DNA of 64,000 nucleotides from Panicum virgatum (Eukaryota > Streptophyta > Magnoliopsida > Poales > Poaceae): NCBI RefSeq assembly GCF_016808335.1, contig NC_053138.1, positions 13,881,900 to 13,945,899 of the forward strand, read 5' to 3'. Below, piece after piece: positions 24,178 through 36,818 of the stretch. Position 1 is the stretch's first letter. Every line of letters starts with the position of its first letter. The translations under genes were made by a program, and so were the position numbers. Under the pieces are notes generated by a model, which was given only the letters and a program-made list of their open reading frames with translations, did no database searches and was not told the DNA's origin.

Positions 24178-24195
24178 GCCTATATATACATATAG
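24178..24195 (-). promoter_or_regulatory. TATA-like box upstream of the anion channel gene
   Basis: An alternating TATATATA block lies about 180-200 bp before the minus-strand ATG, a reasonable distance for a core promoter plus short leader. Confidence 0.45.
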
Positions 24196-26709
24196 ACGCG
24201 CGTAGGCATTGGTCATTGGATGGACGACTGCTTCTAGCTCACTCTGGCAGGTGATTTCCTGGAAGAAACGGGCCGGTGGTGATGCCAGGTACTAGAAGCT
24301 TAGAGCTAGGGGTGCAGTAGAAAAGAGTTGACAGAAAGAGAAGATATCGACGCCGGCCAGAAGTCAGAACAAGAGTGCAGTCAAAATGGAAAGAATAATA
24401 TAGAGATTCATCAGCGCAGCATCTGCTGTCGTGCCGGACATTTCACTCGAGATCATCGTTGGATGCGTCATGGGGCTTTAGTTTTCTGCGATTGACCGAC
24501 GGCGACAGGCTCAGCTTTCTTACTAATTCCACCATGTTCTTGTCGATCCCCGGCACGGCAGTACTGTAACGGCGGCAGGCTTAACTTTGTTACTAATTTC
24601 ACCGTGTTCTTGTCTTCCCAGCTTATACTAATTGTCTCAGCTTGGCGCTTATCATTTTTTTTTCAGAGATGATGAGTGGTACACTAGCACCATTAGCTAC
24701 TTGGCCGTTTCATTGTGGATACCTACACTCTTTTCTACTCCAGGAACACTGGAATTATTTAATTTTGGACGGGGTCCCGGTCGGTCTTTGCATCATGAGA
24801 TACGGTAACATTAAGGAAAATTATAGACCATACATTCTTTGAACATATTAATGGACACAAATTGTCCTACTAATTCAACCCATTTATACATTAAAAAAAG
24901 GGTTACATGACGACAACTTGCCGTTAGAAGCATCAATCCGGTCCATCAAAAGCTGCGCCTGAACGGGCTAGCAATGTTATTTATAAAAAAAATTTAGTGA
25001 CATGGATACAATTTTCATGTGCCTGATGCGTGTATATTATTGACTACCCCCCCCCCCCCCCCCAATTGAGTTGAGAGGGCCGGGATGGAAAGGGAAACTA
25101 ATATTTATTTGAAAAGCATATGTGACGATGGAAGACAGATGCTTTGGGTTTTTTCTTATATATCTCTTACTTATATGATGGTAGATGTGTGTAGTTTAGA
25201 AGGGAGAGGTAAACGTGCATCTTTATAGTAGTTTTTTTATAGGGTATATGTAGATAGTCTAGAAGCATTGGAGACAATTTGTTTTTTTCTTCTTCTAATG
25301 GTATATGTAGGTAATTGAAGAGAATGTATTGGGGTACTTTGAGTTCATTTTTCAATTACCGAAAATGTGGGTAATTTAGAAGAGGGTATAGACGATGCTT
25401 AGAGTTACTTGTTGATCACAAAAGTGGATAATTGAAGAAGAATGTATTTAAATAGTCAGAGTTTTTAATGGAAAAGGTGCTTAATACACATAAATACAGG
25501 TTAGATCCAATGGCTCTTGTTGTCTATGAACGTGTGCTTTGCGCCGTTTCTAAATTTTAGGTTTCAGTTTCTCTCTCTTTTTAGCATGCATAACATGGGG
25601 ATTAAGTGGAGGGCATAAAATAAATATTCAATTAGTAATCGTGAGACGACTCGCGCACCAGAGCCTAGTACCACAGTTAGCAAAGCTCCCAGTCCTTCTC
25701 CTTGGTCCTTGCTATTTCTGGCGGCGGAAAGTTATTTATTTGACTCTAGGTGCCTGCCTTGCCAGCTAATTCTTCTAGAATGAACTTTCTTTTTTGTAAA
25801 AATTGCTAGAATAAATGAATGTTAAAAGTACGCCGTGATAGTTTGACGGCAGGTGCATGGAGGATTGGAGTTCCGCGCGTGTTCATATATAGTACTGACG
25901 TGAACTGCTGTAAAGGAAATGATATAAAAGGCAGTCGCAATAGTCGAAGCAGCAGATTCCAATTCCATGTCGTGGTTTCAATTTAATAAAGATGTGTTTG
26001 GTTGCTTTCGCTCCATGGAGCACGAACCGTCAAATTTGCACTGCGCTTTGCCAACTACGTCTTGATCAAGGAGGAGATCGAGGATGAGCAAATTAAAGTG
26101 GTTTGAAGCTGGGCAACAAACGAGTCTAATGCGAATTGAGCGTAGCTAAACCAGGAAAGGTTTATTATGATGGAATTTTCTCACTTCGCCTTTGTTTGTC
26201 ATATTGATCAATGCACCAACGAAAAGCAATAGACATGCACGTGGCATGCCAAATTGGCTGGGAACAGCTGAGTTTTCAGGCTAGCTACCCACTGCAACGA
26301 CGCTGTTGTCACTGTGACACTCACAGCACAACATCCAAACAATGAAACAAGCCATTCCATAATTCCCAGCAGGTAAGACAGCAACAAAGTTACCTTTTCA
26401 GATAGGCTCTGATGATCTGATAAATCCGGCAGTGTGCCCCTACTATTGATTGTGTCGATCGTCTCCACAAGTCACAAGTGTCAGGTCATTAAGTAAGACG
26501 TAACCGTATTTTGCTCGATATTTTCCGCTCGTCGTCTATGTACCACCATCAGCATCACTGAATGAATAATGCCCATGGCTTCTTTTTTTAGCTCTGCTCA
26601 TCTGCTTTTCTTCTTCTTTCTTTTTTTAGCTCATGCTCTGCTTTTTTTTTTGTTAGCAAAAATAGCTCGTGCTCAGCTTTGCTCTGCCTGCTCATCTGCT
26701 GCTGCGTCG
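24196..26709. other. Intergenic region left of the large MULE
   Basis: No gene was recognised in about 2.5 kb. It contains a duplicated AACTTTGTTACTAATTTCACC-like phrase (24510-24610), a C-run at 25048-25063, the degenerate 60-bp tandem repeats listed separately, and T-rich CTCATCTGCT repeats near 26580-26700. Before the MULE insertion its right end adjoined the FHIT gene, so it may hold FHIT's original distal promoter. Confidence 0.5.
25180..25472. repeat. Five degenerate tandem repeats of about 60 bp
   Basis: Units beginning near 25181, 25241, 25300, 25361 and 25421 each carry a variant of GTAGGTAATTTAGAAGAG followed by a T-rich end. Spacing is regular although sequence identity is low. 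Confidence 0.5.
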
Positions 26710-26718
26710 AAATGTTTT

Positions 26719-26980
26719 GCGTTTTTTTATTTTTATATTTTCAAAATTGTTTTTTACAGAAATATATTTTCGGTTTTATAATTTACAGATTTATACCCCT
26801 ACCGCCCGGCTGCGGGGCTGCCGGTCCCTGCCGGCCTCCTGCCGGGCGGTAGGGACCTTAATGTAAATAAATTTTATTTTTAATCGTATTTTGGCCCTTG
26901 GGGGGAGGCTGCCGCCCGGCAGCCGGGCGGCAGGTACCCGCCGCCCGGCAGGGGGCGGCAGGCCCCTCCCGCAGGTTAAA
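26719..26980. repeat. Left terminal inverted repeat of the MULE
   Basis: The first 100 bp match the reverse complement of the right end with few changes, down to the shared TTATACCCCTACC. Beyond this both ends are packed with GC-rich CTGCCGCCCGGCAG-type palindromes with indels between the two sides. Confidence 0.85.
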
Positions 26981-27697
26981 CCTTGACCGTCAGTGCGGCA
27001 TTAGATGTGGTTTTAAATATTTTGGATAGAAATAAAAACCGTTAGTAAAGTAGATGAATATAAAAAGTATAACTTAGCAATTCATACACATACGCAACTG
27101 AGAATGAAATAGATGATGCATGAGAACGAAATAAGTATAACATGACGACATATCCATAACAAAAATACAGAAACAACTAGAAGCACCTCCTAACCACGCC
27201 GGCCATGTCGACCTCTTTTACGCTGTGCGTGGACGCTGAAGGTTTCATTCATTACAACCAAATTCTGTAGAAATACGCACTGCCAACTAATTAAACAAGA
27301 TATTTAGGCATATTACATAAACAATATACTTAGTTTCGTACAAACAAATATATTGGAAGGTGTGTTGTGCACAACTACATGCGGCGAATTCTTGTAGGTG
27401 AAGCCGACCCATCCGTTGGATTCCCGGAAGGTCAAGCCTCGGCAGCAGCAGTGGGTATTGAAAGCTGTGGGCACTTCTTATAAGTGTGACCGTCCGCTCC
27501 ACACAAGTTGCAACGTTTTTTCTTCATTCCAGCCTCGGACTCGTCCATTCTGTTTCGGATACGACGTGTCTGCCATCGGCCTATGCCTCTCTTCGTAGCT
27601 AGATCAGGGATGAGCATTGGATGGTGATTTTTTTGAGTGGATGGGCCTAGAATACCGATGCCGTATATCTCATGACACCAAGTCTGTGATGCAGCTT

Positions 27698-28934
27698 TGT
27701 TGGTGCTCCTTAAGTACCCATTTTATTATATGATTAGGAGTGGTTTTGGTAAATTTTTCGGGATGATTCATGTAATAACCCGCCACTTGGCACCCGAACT
27801 TGACCGTTTTCGATTTTGTCCTGGATTTTGGAGCATGTTGTATTTTGGTAGGAAATTGGACATTTTCGGAGATGTTTTGACGCATGGTCACAACTGGGCT
27901 AAGATGAGGAATAAGGAGAAGAGGCCGCACACGAAAGATGGAACCGAAAAGGGCCAAAAAGGGCCCAGGCCGGCCGGCCTGGGGCTCTCTGAGCAGGCCG
28001 GCCGGCCTGGGGCTCTCTGAGCCGGCCGGCCTAGCCCATTTCCAGGCCCAATCGGCCTCAGTTTTCTTCAGCGCAAAGTATTCGTCTACTCTAGACTGTG
28101 TTTTACCAAAACCACCGACCAGAACCGCCTATATATACCCCGAAGCCACCGTCAAAGAGGGGGATCGCAGAGAGATTTGGAAGAAAGCATCCAGAGACGA
28201 GTTTCAGAGATCCATTCGAGTTAGACACAAGAGAAAGGCGACACCGGAAGCCTCATCGTCCCTCGGCGCCGCTGCAAGTTGGAGGACAGCAAGGGATCCA
28301 TCCCTTGCCGGAGATTTCGTCACCATGATCGACTACGCTTCGCTTAGCTTCATGGGGTAAAGTCCTCATTTGTTCATGGGGTTGTAAGGAGATCTTGAGT
28401 TGTAATTGCCGAATCCTTTATGAGATTGATCTATCACGATTCTTGTTGATAATGCTTTGATACCTAATAGTTCGCGACTTAGTTTTGGGTTTGCTTTGCT
28501 CTTGCATGGTTTACTTAGATTACATCAACTATCGTGTTCTTGTTGATTCGTTACCGATTATCCTCATGTAGTGACAGTATGCGGGAGGGAAAGATTTTGA
28601 TCTTGGAACACACCTTTGGTAGATTAGATCAATTCTTCGTTGCTTGGCGATTACACCTCTAGTGATCCTAGACCCTATGGACAAATGCTCTTCATATCTT
28701 GTGCACAAACCTATCATTGCTCACTAGTCTAGATTGGATTAGATTGGTTAGATTATATCTATTTCACACTCAATCACTCAATATAGATCTTTTACCAACA
28801 TCATTAGTGCTTAGTTAAGCATAGTAATACACTTGTTCCGTGGATTGATAAACCTTGGGGGAATACTCTAAGGGAAAAACTACACGATCCATGCGCTTGC
28901 GGTACGTAAATTGGCGCTCTAAGGAGCGTCAACA
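27698..28934 (+). repeat. 5' LTR of element 1
   Basis: 1237 bp, 26 bp longer than the 3' LTR, largely because a unit containing the AGGCCGGCCGGCCT palindrome is duplicated (27967-28008). A TATA-like CTATATATACCCC lies at 28128-28140. The LTR ends AAGGAGCGTCAACA. Confidence 0.9.
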
Positions 28935-28942
28935 AGCTTATC

Positions 28943-28960
28943 TGGCACCGTTGCCGGGGA
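28943..28960 (+). other. Primer-binding site (tRNA-Asp type), element 1
   Basis: TGGCACCGTTGCCGGGGA, 8 bp after the LTR, matches the complement of the plant tRNA-Asp 3' end at 17 of 18 positions (the A replaces G). Element Y has the same site without the change. Confidence 0.75.
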
Positions 28961-29067
28961 ACAAGCGATTTTGCTACGTCTAACTTTGTATTAATTTTGT
29001 TGGTTACTAACACCTAACCTTTTCCCTAGAAAATTTTTGTTTTCTTGTTTTTGTTTTGATTGTCTAG

Positions 29068-30132
29068 ATGGCCCATCTCATTCAACACGTGGAGGAAGGA
29101 GAAAAATCACTAAGGGATTATGCAAGCCCGCGATCGGAGGACTTCGACATGCAAAAATCAGATTCGGTGTTGCGAGCCACCGAGTACGAGATCAAGCCTC
29201 AAATCACCAAGATGGCGGCGGCAAACCCCTTTAGAGGAGATGAGACGGACAACCCATATAGACATATCAAGTGGTTCACAATGCTATGCAACACGGTACA
29301 ACAAGACGGAGTTCCGCTAGCTTGGTTTAGATGGAATCTTTTCCCATACTCACTTGCGGAAGAAGCGAGAAGATGGTTTGCACTTGCATCCTTCGAGGTA
29401 AAAGGAAATTGGGATGACTTGATGAAGAAATTTTGCGAGCGGTTCTTTCCGTTAAGCAAGGTTCAACATATTCGGAAGCAAGTGATCACCTTCGCGCAAG
29501 GAGAATAAGAAGTGATAGATCAAGCATGTGATAGATTCAATGGATTGATTGAACAAGGACCGAAGCTCGGATTTTCCGGTGAAGTACTCTTGCATACCTT
29601 TTACTTTTCCCTAACCCCCGAGTGCATGAAATTTGTTCAAATGTGTGCAGGAGGAGATCTCATGGAGAAAACACTCACGGAAGCCGCCCAACTCCTACAA
29701 AAAATCAGCAAGGGTGCGGCCATGCGAAGAGATTGGGAAAAACGATGTTCGGCAAGCTCCGAGGAAGAATCTCAAGTGCGGGTGCTTGCTGGAATTTTCA
29801 GAAAAGAGACATCGGAAGTGAGGGAAGAACAACCGAAGCAAGGGAAAGTCATAGAGACAAACCACGATGAAGGAGCATCGATTCGGAGTGCAACGAAAGA
29901 CGACCCGGAAAAGAAAGGAAGAACCTTGGGCACCGCCAAATCGCTAAGGGAATTCGAGCAAATGGATTGGATACCAATTGACTTCGGAAGATTGTTTGAC
30001 AAAGCAAGACCGCATCCAAATCAGCGAGGAATGGCGAAGGTGATAGCGGAAGACTTCCCGCCGGATAATCACACGGGATATACATTTGGCAAGGAATCGG
30101 CCGGTGATATTATTCGGAAACTTTTTAAATAA
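29068..30132 (+). pseudogene. gag of element 1
   Basis: Starts MAHLIQHVEEG. The capsid-like region includes AWFRWNLFPYSLAEEARRW and WDDLMKKFCERFFPL, typical of plant Gypsy gag. An in-frame TAA at 29506-29508 splits it and another TAA at 30130-30132 separates it from the protease region. Both downstream parts stay in the same frame, so the damage is by substitution. Confidence 0.85.
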
Positions 30133-33100
30133 AAAGAGGAAGAGATTGACTTGGACGAAGTGCTGGAGGTCAAAAGGATCATGGGAGTAAAATCGGAATC
30201 ATCACCCTACACGCACATAGCCCAAGTATATGCGATTGGAAGCGATCAAGGCGAAGGTAATCCATCACCCACACCTCGTGTTGATTGCAAGATAGACAGA
30301 ATAAAATGTTGCAATGTTTTATGTGACGTCGGCGCCCATGTGTGATGAGTTCCAAGGTTTATGTTGAGCTTTTTAACGAAACACCGAACCTAGATGCTAC
30401 AATCATTAAATTGATCATGGGAGATGGTAGATTAATCAAACCGCTAGGGGTGCTTAGAAATCTAAATGTTGCCATAGCAGGTAAAGAAATTCCTACCGAC
30501 TTTTTTGTGATTAATGCTAGTGATGATGAACATGAAAGCATAATTCTTGGAAAACCCTTTCTCAAGTTAGTAAATGCTATTCTAGATGTTGGAAAAGGGA
30601 TTGTCACTTTTGATCTAGATGGAGAGAAGCACACTTTCAAATTTCATTCAAAACCGTCTCGTTTTTTACCTCTACCTCTTGATAACGAAGGGGTAGAGAG
30701 CATTCGTTTCATTGATTCTTTCAGGGATCCTCTCCAACGCGCTTTGGAGAATGGGGACGCTCAAGACGATCAAGATGGAGAACTAGTGGAAACAATGGAA
30801 GAGTTGAAGCCGCAACACGGGAATTTGGAGGAAGAAAAATTTGAAGACATTGGAGAATTAGATCAAGAAGAGGATGGTGCGCCCGATGTTGAGGTGAAGC
30901 CGCTCCCCAAGGGATTGAAATATGAATTTTTGGGAGATGACAAGACTTTTCCGGTGATTGTTAACGATGAATTGAGCCCGGAAGAGATGGAGAAGTTGCT
31001 GAATTTATTAAAGAAGCACAAAAAGGTAATTGGCTACTCGATTAATGACTTGAAAGGTATTAGCCCCGCTTTTTGCACACATCGTATACAACTCGAGGAG
31101 CAATACAAGCCGGTCGTAGAGCATCAAAGAAGGTTGAGCCATGCTATGCGTGATGTGGTGAAGAAGGAGGTTATCAAATTGTTGAATGCCGGAATAATAT
31201 ACCCAGTGCCACATAGTGAATGGGTAAGCCCCGTGCATTGCGTTCCGAAGAAAGGAGGACTCACGGTTGTGAAAAATGAGAAGGAGCAATTGATACCGCA
31301 AAGAACCATCACAGGATGGAGGATGTGCATCGATTATAGAAAATTGAATAAGACAACGAGGAAGGATCATTTTCCACTACCATTCATTGACGAGATGCTA
31401 GAAAGGTTGGCAAAGCATTCACACTTTTGTTACCTTGATGGATACTCGGGATTCTTCCAAATACCTATTCATCCGTATGATCAACATAAGACCACATTTA
31501 CTTGCCTGTATGGAACTTTTGCATATCGGAGGATGCCTTTTGGATTGTGCAACGCACCCACTTCTTTTCAAAGGTGCATGATGGCTATATTTTCAGATTT
31601 CATAGAAGAGATTATGGAGGTATTCATGGATGATTTCTCGGTGCATGGTATTAGCTTTGATAATTGCTTGGCAAATTTGGAAAAAGTTCTTAAAAGATGT
31701 GGAGAGGTTGATCTTGTGCTCAATTGGGAGAAGTGTCATTTCATGGTGAAATAAGGAATTGTTCTCGGTCATGTTATCTCCGAGAGAGGGATAGAGGTGG
31801 ACAAAGCAAAGATAGAAACCGTGGAGAAATTGCCACTACCTACGGACATCAAATCTTTGAGGAGCTTCCTCGGTCATGCCGGATTCTATAGGAGGTTCAT
31901 AAAGGATTTTTCAAAAATCACCAAGCCATTGACACAACTTCTCCAAAAAGATGTGGAATACACCTTCGATAGTGATTGTCTTCATGCCTTTCGAACACTC
32001 AAGCAATCTATCATAAGTGCTCCTATCATGCAACCTCCGGATTGGAATCTACATTTTGAAATCATGTGTGATGCAAGCGACTACGCCGTAGGAGCCGTTC
32101 TTGGACAAAGGAAAGAGGGGAATGTAAATACTATCTACTACGCAAGCAAGACTCTCAATGAAGCCCAAGTTAATTATGCAACAACGGAGAAAGAATTGCT
32201 TGCCGTGGTATTCGCCTTCAAAAAATTCAGATCATACATAGTAAATTCAAAGGTGATAGTTTATACCGACCATGCAGCAATCAAGTATCTCTTGTCCAAG
32301 AAAGACGCTAAGCCACGCTTGATTCGATGGATCCTATTGCTACAAGAATTCAATGTGGAGATAAGGGACAAGAAAGGGGCCGAGAACGTTGTGGCCGACC
32401 ACCTATCAAGGATGAACCATGGAGATGATGGAAAAGAACCTATCGAGGATCAAATGAGAGATGATCACCTATATAGAATTCTCGACCAAGATAGTTGGAT
32501 GAATGATATAATAAGGGCAATAAAAGGGATGCCCTTGGATCACTTGGACAAGAATGCAAAGAAAAGAGTGAGCGCGGAAAGAAGAAAATACTATTGGGAT
32601 CCACCATACTTATATAGATATGGAGAAGATGGAGTCCTAAGAAGATGCATACCGAGGGAGGAACGTGAAGAAGTTCTAAGAAAGTGTCACTCGTCGGGAT
32701 ATGGAGGACATTATGGGCACTTTAGAACTCAAGCTAAGGTATGGGCTAGTGGATTCTATTGGCCCGAGATGCATGAAGACGCGAAAAGATTTGTTTCGAC
32801 TTGTCCGGAATGCCAAAGGACAGGGAATATCTCGCAAAGAAATGCCATGCCGTTAAACTACAACTTGCAAATAGATCTATTTGATGTCTGGGGAATCGAT
32901 TTCATGGGACCATTTGTGAACTCACATGGGTTTGAGCATATATTGGTGATGGTGGACTATGTTTCTAAGTGGGTTGAAGCTATGCCATGTCGGAAGGCAT
33001 CAACGGAGGAGTCCATACACATGATTAAATCGGTTATCTTCCCTCGATATGGCGTCCCGAGAATCTTGATAAGCGACGGAGGAACACACTTCACGGGCAA

Positions 33101-33797
33101 AGATTTTGGTAAATGCTTGAAGAAATTGGGAATTGAACATAGAGGGTCCACGGCTTATCACCCCCAAACAAACGGACAAGCGGAAACTTCGAACAAGCAA
33201 TTGAAGGAGATTTTAAAGAAGACCGTGATAAAAGGAGGAAAAGATTGGTCGAAGAGACTAGATGATGCACTATGGGCATATCGTACGGCACACAAAACCC
33301 CGATTGGTATGACTCCTTATCAATTTGTTTATGGAAAAACATGCCACTTGCTGGTTGAGCTAGAACATAAGGCGTATTGGGCGATGAAGGAAATGAACTT
33401 TGATACGGAAGCCGCTGGAATTAAAAGGAGAATCCAAATAAGCGAATTGGAGGAGGTAAGATTGAAAGCGTACAATAGTGCAACAATTTACAAAGAAAGG
33501 ATGAAGAGATGGTACGACAAGCGATTACAAAACAAGGAATTCAAAGAAGGAGACAAGGTCCTACTCTACAATTCAAGATTCAAACTTTTTGGCAAAGGAA
33601 AATTGCAAAGCAAATGGGATGGACCATACGTCGTACACTCGGTTTCACCCACGGTAGCGGTGACAATCATGGATGTGAAAGGCGACCAATATGTGGTGAA
33701 CGGACAGTGACTAAAGGTATTCTTGGAGCCCGATGTCGTGCCCCTTCATTACATCGACATATATACCATGGATGAGGAACCGGAACATCAAGCCTAA
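30133..33797 (+). pseudogene. pol of element 1 (protease, RT, RNase H, integrase)
   Basis: Aspartic protease (CDVGAH near 30323, frame break near 30340, IILGKPF near 30544), reverse transcriptase (WRMCIDYRKLNK, LDGYSGFFQI, FMDDFSV near 31625), RNase H ([24 protein letters not shown]), then integrase with an HHCC finger (32690-32815), DFMGPF, SDGGTHF and a WDGPYVV (GPY/F) end. A TAA at 31752-31754 lies at the RT-RNase H junction and a TGA at 33708-33710 near the end. The rest is open, so the copy is fairly young but dead. Confidence 0.9.
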
Positions 33798-33954
33798 CGA
33801 CGTTAAGCAAGGTAAGTTTGTAAATATTCTCTTTTAGATTTTATTTTCGCAGTTTTATTTTTATTCTGGACGAACTTTGAGTAAAACATAGGCTTATAAT
33901 TTGTTGGTGGGCACCTCGGAAAAAGTTGGAGTCCAGGGGGCCGAAAAACCCCCT

Positions 33955-34132
33955 GGGCCGGCCGGCCCAACACCCCTAGGCCGGCCGGCCTGAGCCTCCT
34001 CGTGCGCGACTCGGTCTCGGTTTTTAGTAGGTACGAGATAAGGAAATTCTGAACCCGTGTCTTATAGATTTCGCATGCCAAATACGCAGAGATATTGGAC
34101 TTCTCGTCCAAGTCTTTTCAGGGCTTAAATAG
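33955..34132 (+). promoter_or_regulatory. LTR-like palindrome/TATA module before the third ORF
   Basis: Two GGCCGGCC-core palindromes (GGGCCGGCCGGCCC at 33955-33968, AGGCCGGCCGGCCT at 33978-33991) are followed by a TATA-like TTAAATAG at 34125-34132, about 70 bp before the ATG at 34201. The same order, palindrome pair then TATA, occurs in the LTRs of this and neighbouring elements. This suggests an internal promoter. Function is inferred. Confidence 0.5.
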
Positions 34133-34200
34133 AGGCGCGGTTTAGATCTATTCTCTCATACTTTTCAATCTACACGACCACCTCGTGAGAGACATCAACA

Positions 34201-35022
34201 ATGGCTGTTCCAGCGAGCGCAAGACCGATGATTGCAGCAATGGAGATCAAGGAGAGGGGCATGGCACCCGACACCCCCATGCCAAACCAGCAGACGCCTA
34301 GCCCCATCTCGGCAACCGATACACCGCCCCTCCTTGTCGAAGCAAAGCGATGTGAAGCGAAGGCCCCTTCGAAGAAATTTAACACCCAAGCACGGATGAG
34401 CGTCAGAGGGAAGGGACTTCTGTGGTGCAAGAAGAAGCTAGCTCAAGCCCAAAGGGAGGTCGTCGTCATCAGCGATGAAGACGAGGGTGAGAAACGACAA
34501 GACAAAGAGCTACCCGCACCTAGGCATTCCTTGCGCCTTCTCGGAGTTAAAAGGAAAAACTACATCGAGCACACCCCGGAGCCGAAGGACTATGCGGGGG
34601 ACAGCGATTGGGAGAGCTACATGAGCCCCGGTTCATGGGGCGCCACCGGTCGTGACTACGATGATGATTGGCCGGGGTGGGCCGAAGAGGAGAGAAGGGA
34701 GGAAGACGTCCCCTCCGGAGGTGACAGCGGCAAGAAGAAGAAGGACGATGACGAGCCCGAGGACGACAGCCCTAACCGCGGCAGGCATCACTCCGGGTGC
34801 TGTTTCAAGTGCCGCAATGAAATCGCGGATCTCCGCGCCACCATCGATAGGTGTCACGATCGAATCATGGCAATGGATCGAAGGATGGACGACATCGAGC
34901 ACTTGGTCGAAGGAGATTACAACTTCCTTGTCCGCAGCATAAGGAAGTTATTCGGGATGGTCGGAGATCTACAAAAGCAAGGAGGAGGGCGCCCTAGATG
35001 CAATTGCCCTAGGTGCTGTTGA
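34201..35022 (+). CDS. Intact third ORF of the Athila-like element, unknown function
   Basis: This ATG-initiated frame of 273 aa in the env position of element 1 has no stop or frameshift, unlike gag-pol beside it. Visible features: a basic stretch (residues about 60-95), a Ser/Asp/Glu cluster (VVISDEDEGEK), an acidic, Trp-containing middle (about 120-200), a CxxC pair (CCFKCRN near 204), a heptad-like helical segment (about 205-255) and a Cys-rich end (CNCPRCC). There is no signal peptide or membrane segment, so it does not look like an envelope protein. I do not recognise its family. A nucleic-acid-binding accessory protein is one guess based only on the Cys and basic patches. Confidence 0.7.
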   Translation: MAVPASARPMIAAMEIKERGMAPDTPMPNQQTPSPISATDTPPLLVEAKRCEAKAPSKKFNTQARMSVRGKGLLWCKKKLAQAQREVVVISDEDEGEKRQDKELPAPRHSLRLLGVKRKNYIEHTPEPKDYAGDSDWESYMSPGSWGATGRDYDDDWPGWAEEERREEDVPSGGDSGKKKKDDDEPEDDSPNRGRHHSGCCFKCRNEIADLRATIDRCHDRIMAMDRRMDDIEHLVEGDYNFLVRSIRKLFGMVGDLQKQGGGRPRCNCPRCC

Positions 35023-35078
35023 GAACGCCGACGAGCATCACACCCGTCTTTTATATCATTGCGACGAGGACGCCGCAT

Positions 35079-35100
35079 AATCTAAGCATGGGGGGAGAGG
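35079..35100 (+). other. Internal polypurine-tract copy, element 1
   Basis: AATCTAAGCATGGGGGGAG lies about 60 bp after the third ORF, preceded by GACGAGGACG. It closely matches the terminal tract at 36819-36841, including the upstream GAGGACG phrase. Confidence 0.6.
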
Positions 35101-36818
35101 TGTGACGGCTCGTTGATTGAATTTTGTTAGTCTTTGTTTAGTCGAAAGTTCGTCGTGTGCGTGTCTTTAATTCCGCATGTGTGAGAGTCATAGTCTAGCG
35201 TTGTGTGCTTTATTTTTCGCATGTGTGAGAGTGAGTCTTAAATTAGTGTTGAGTCATGAAAACAGAATAAAAAGAGTCTTTGTTTTTTGTTGGATCGTGC
35301 AATTTTATTTATGCATTCACTTTTACTTTATTTTCTTTAAAGCAATTGTTCATGAGCGTTGTCATGAAAATTAATTCGTATTTGTGGAGCTTAGGAAATT
35401 ATTCGTCCATTTTAATACCCACACTTGAGCTTTGATCTAGTGCTTGGTTTTGATTACGCTTGCGAGTAAGGCATGATTTGGAGGACTTTAATTTCATAAA
35501 AATAATAAAACCCCTACAAACATAAGGTTGATCAAGTTCTTGGCAAGTTGAGAGTAAAAATCCTATCATCCACAAGCTATATTCATTCCACCATAAGTAT
35601 TGGATGTACATTGAGTTGAGTTAGGATTTCTTTCTCTTGGGAGTTTTAATTTCGAGCAATGATCATGTCCGTATTTTTCATCTCTGAATTGCTAGCCCCG
35701 TCAATATTCGGTAATGAGAATTCCTCATTGAAACAACTCATGAAATCTACCGGATTCCAAAACCCGAACCTGAGATTATCTTGTTTATTATCCTTTTCCT
35801 TGACCACAACCCAATTATGAGGATATGTTCTGTTCCTGCGCATGAGTTGTATAAAACATAATTTTGGGACGAAGAAAGGAAGGAGTACTGGAAAGATGGA
35901 CCGAATCCGACCTGGGAAAGCCCCAGGCCGGCCGGCCTACACCCCTTGGGCCGGCCGGCCTAGGCCCCTCTGGCCTCGGCTCGGGCTCCAAAAATTTAGG
36001 GAGCCACTTTGGAGATTTGCGTATCTATGTTTTATAGAAAATGTCCTATGAAAAGGTTCGGAAAAGAGAAGGAAAATTCGGGAGAAAGAAGGAAAAGAAA
36101 AAATAATAAGAAGAAGAGAAGAAAAGAATAAATGAAGGGATTCTATGGTTAGAGAAGTGCAAAGAGATATCACCTCGTTGTTTGAACAATATCCTCAATT
36201 CCAACCATGTGCAATCCGACAACGAGGACGACGCTTGTGCCTTGAAGTCAATCTTTTTGTATGCCTTTGCACATGTCCACCATTCTAAATCTTCTTACCC
36301 TTGAACCCCTTACATTATGAAGAAACTCTCATGATCATTGGCTCGGAAGGTAAGCAATCATTAGAAGGTTTTCTTAACTTGACAATATATGTATATACTT
36401 TGCTAGCCTCACCTATAGCACCACTTTATACTTGAGAGACTTTTGGGAGATGAGAGTTTGCAAATAATAATAGGATAGCCACTTATATCGAGAGACATGA
36501 AAGGACTTGTGCAAGAATTTTTGGTCTAACCTTTGTTGCAGGGTATTTTGCTTCTAAAAACTAAAAAAAAAGAAAAAAACCCTCCAAGGATGGCAAGAAA
36601 AGCAAGTGTTGTCGATATTCGAGTTGCCGGTTAAAGGTAAGAGTCGTGGAGTAATATTGGAAGAGTTTTTAAACGCCCATGATATGATTATCCTCGCTGC
36701 TCCTCTGACCTTTGTTTGAAGAAATATTGTTAGACTTGTTTGCATAAGTAAATTTTGCAGTTTGAGAACTCTCGAGCAACCCATGGAAGTACTTGATGAT
36801 TTGATTTGCTCGAGGACG
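35101..36818 (+). other. 3' non-coding region of element 1
   Basis: About 1.7 kb between the two polypurine tracts has no coding frame of note. A further palindrome pair (AGGCCGGCCGGCCT and GGGCCGGCCGGCCT) sits at about 35926-35963, and purine-rich GAAAAGAAG sequence follows at 36060-36130. Confidence 0.7.

Noticed and set aside
34201..35022. Envelope protein (endogenous retrovirus-like) for the third ORF
   Set aside because: No signal peptide, membrane helix or surface-protein cysteine pattern. Only the genomic position resembles env.
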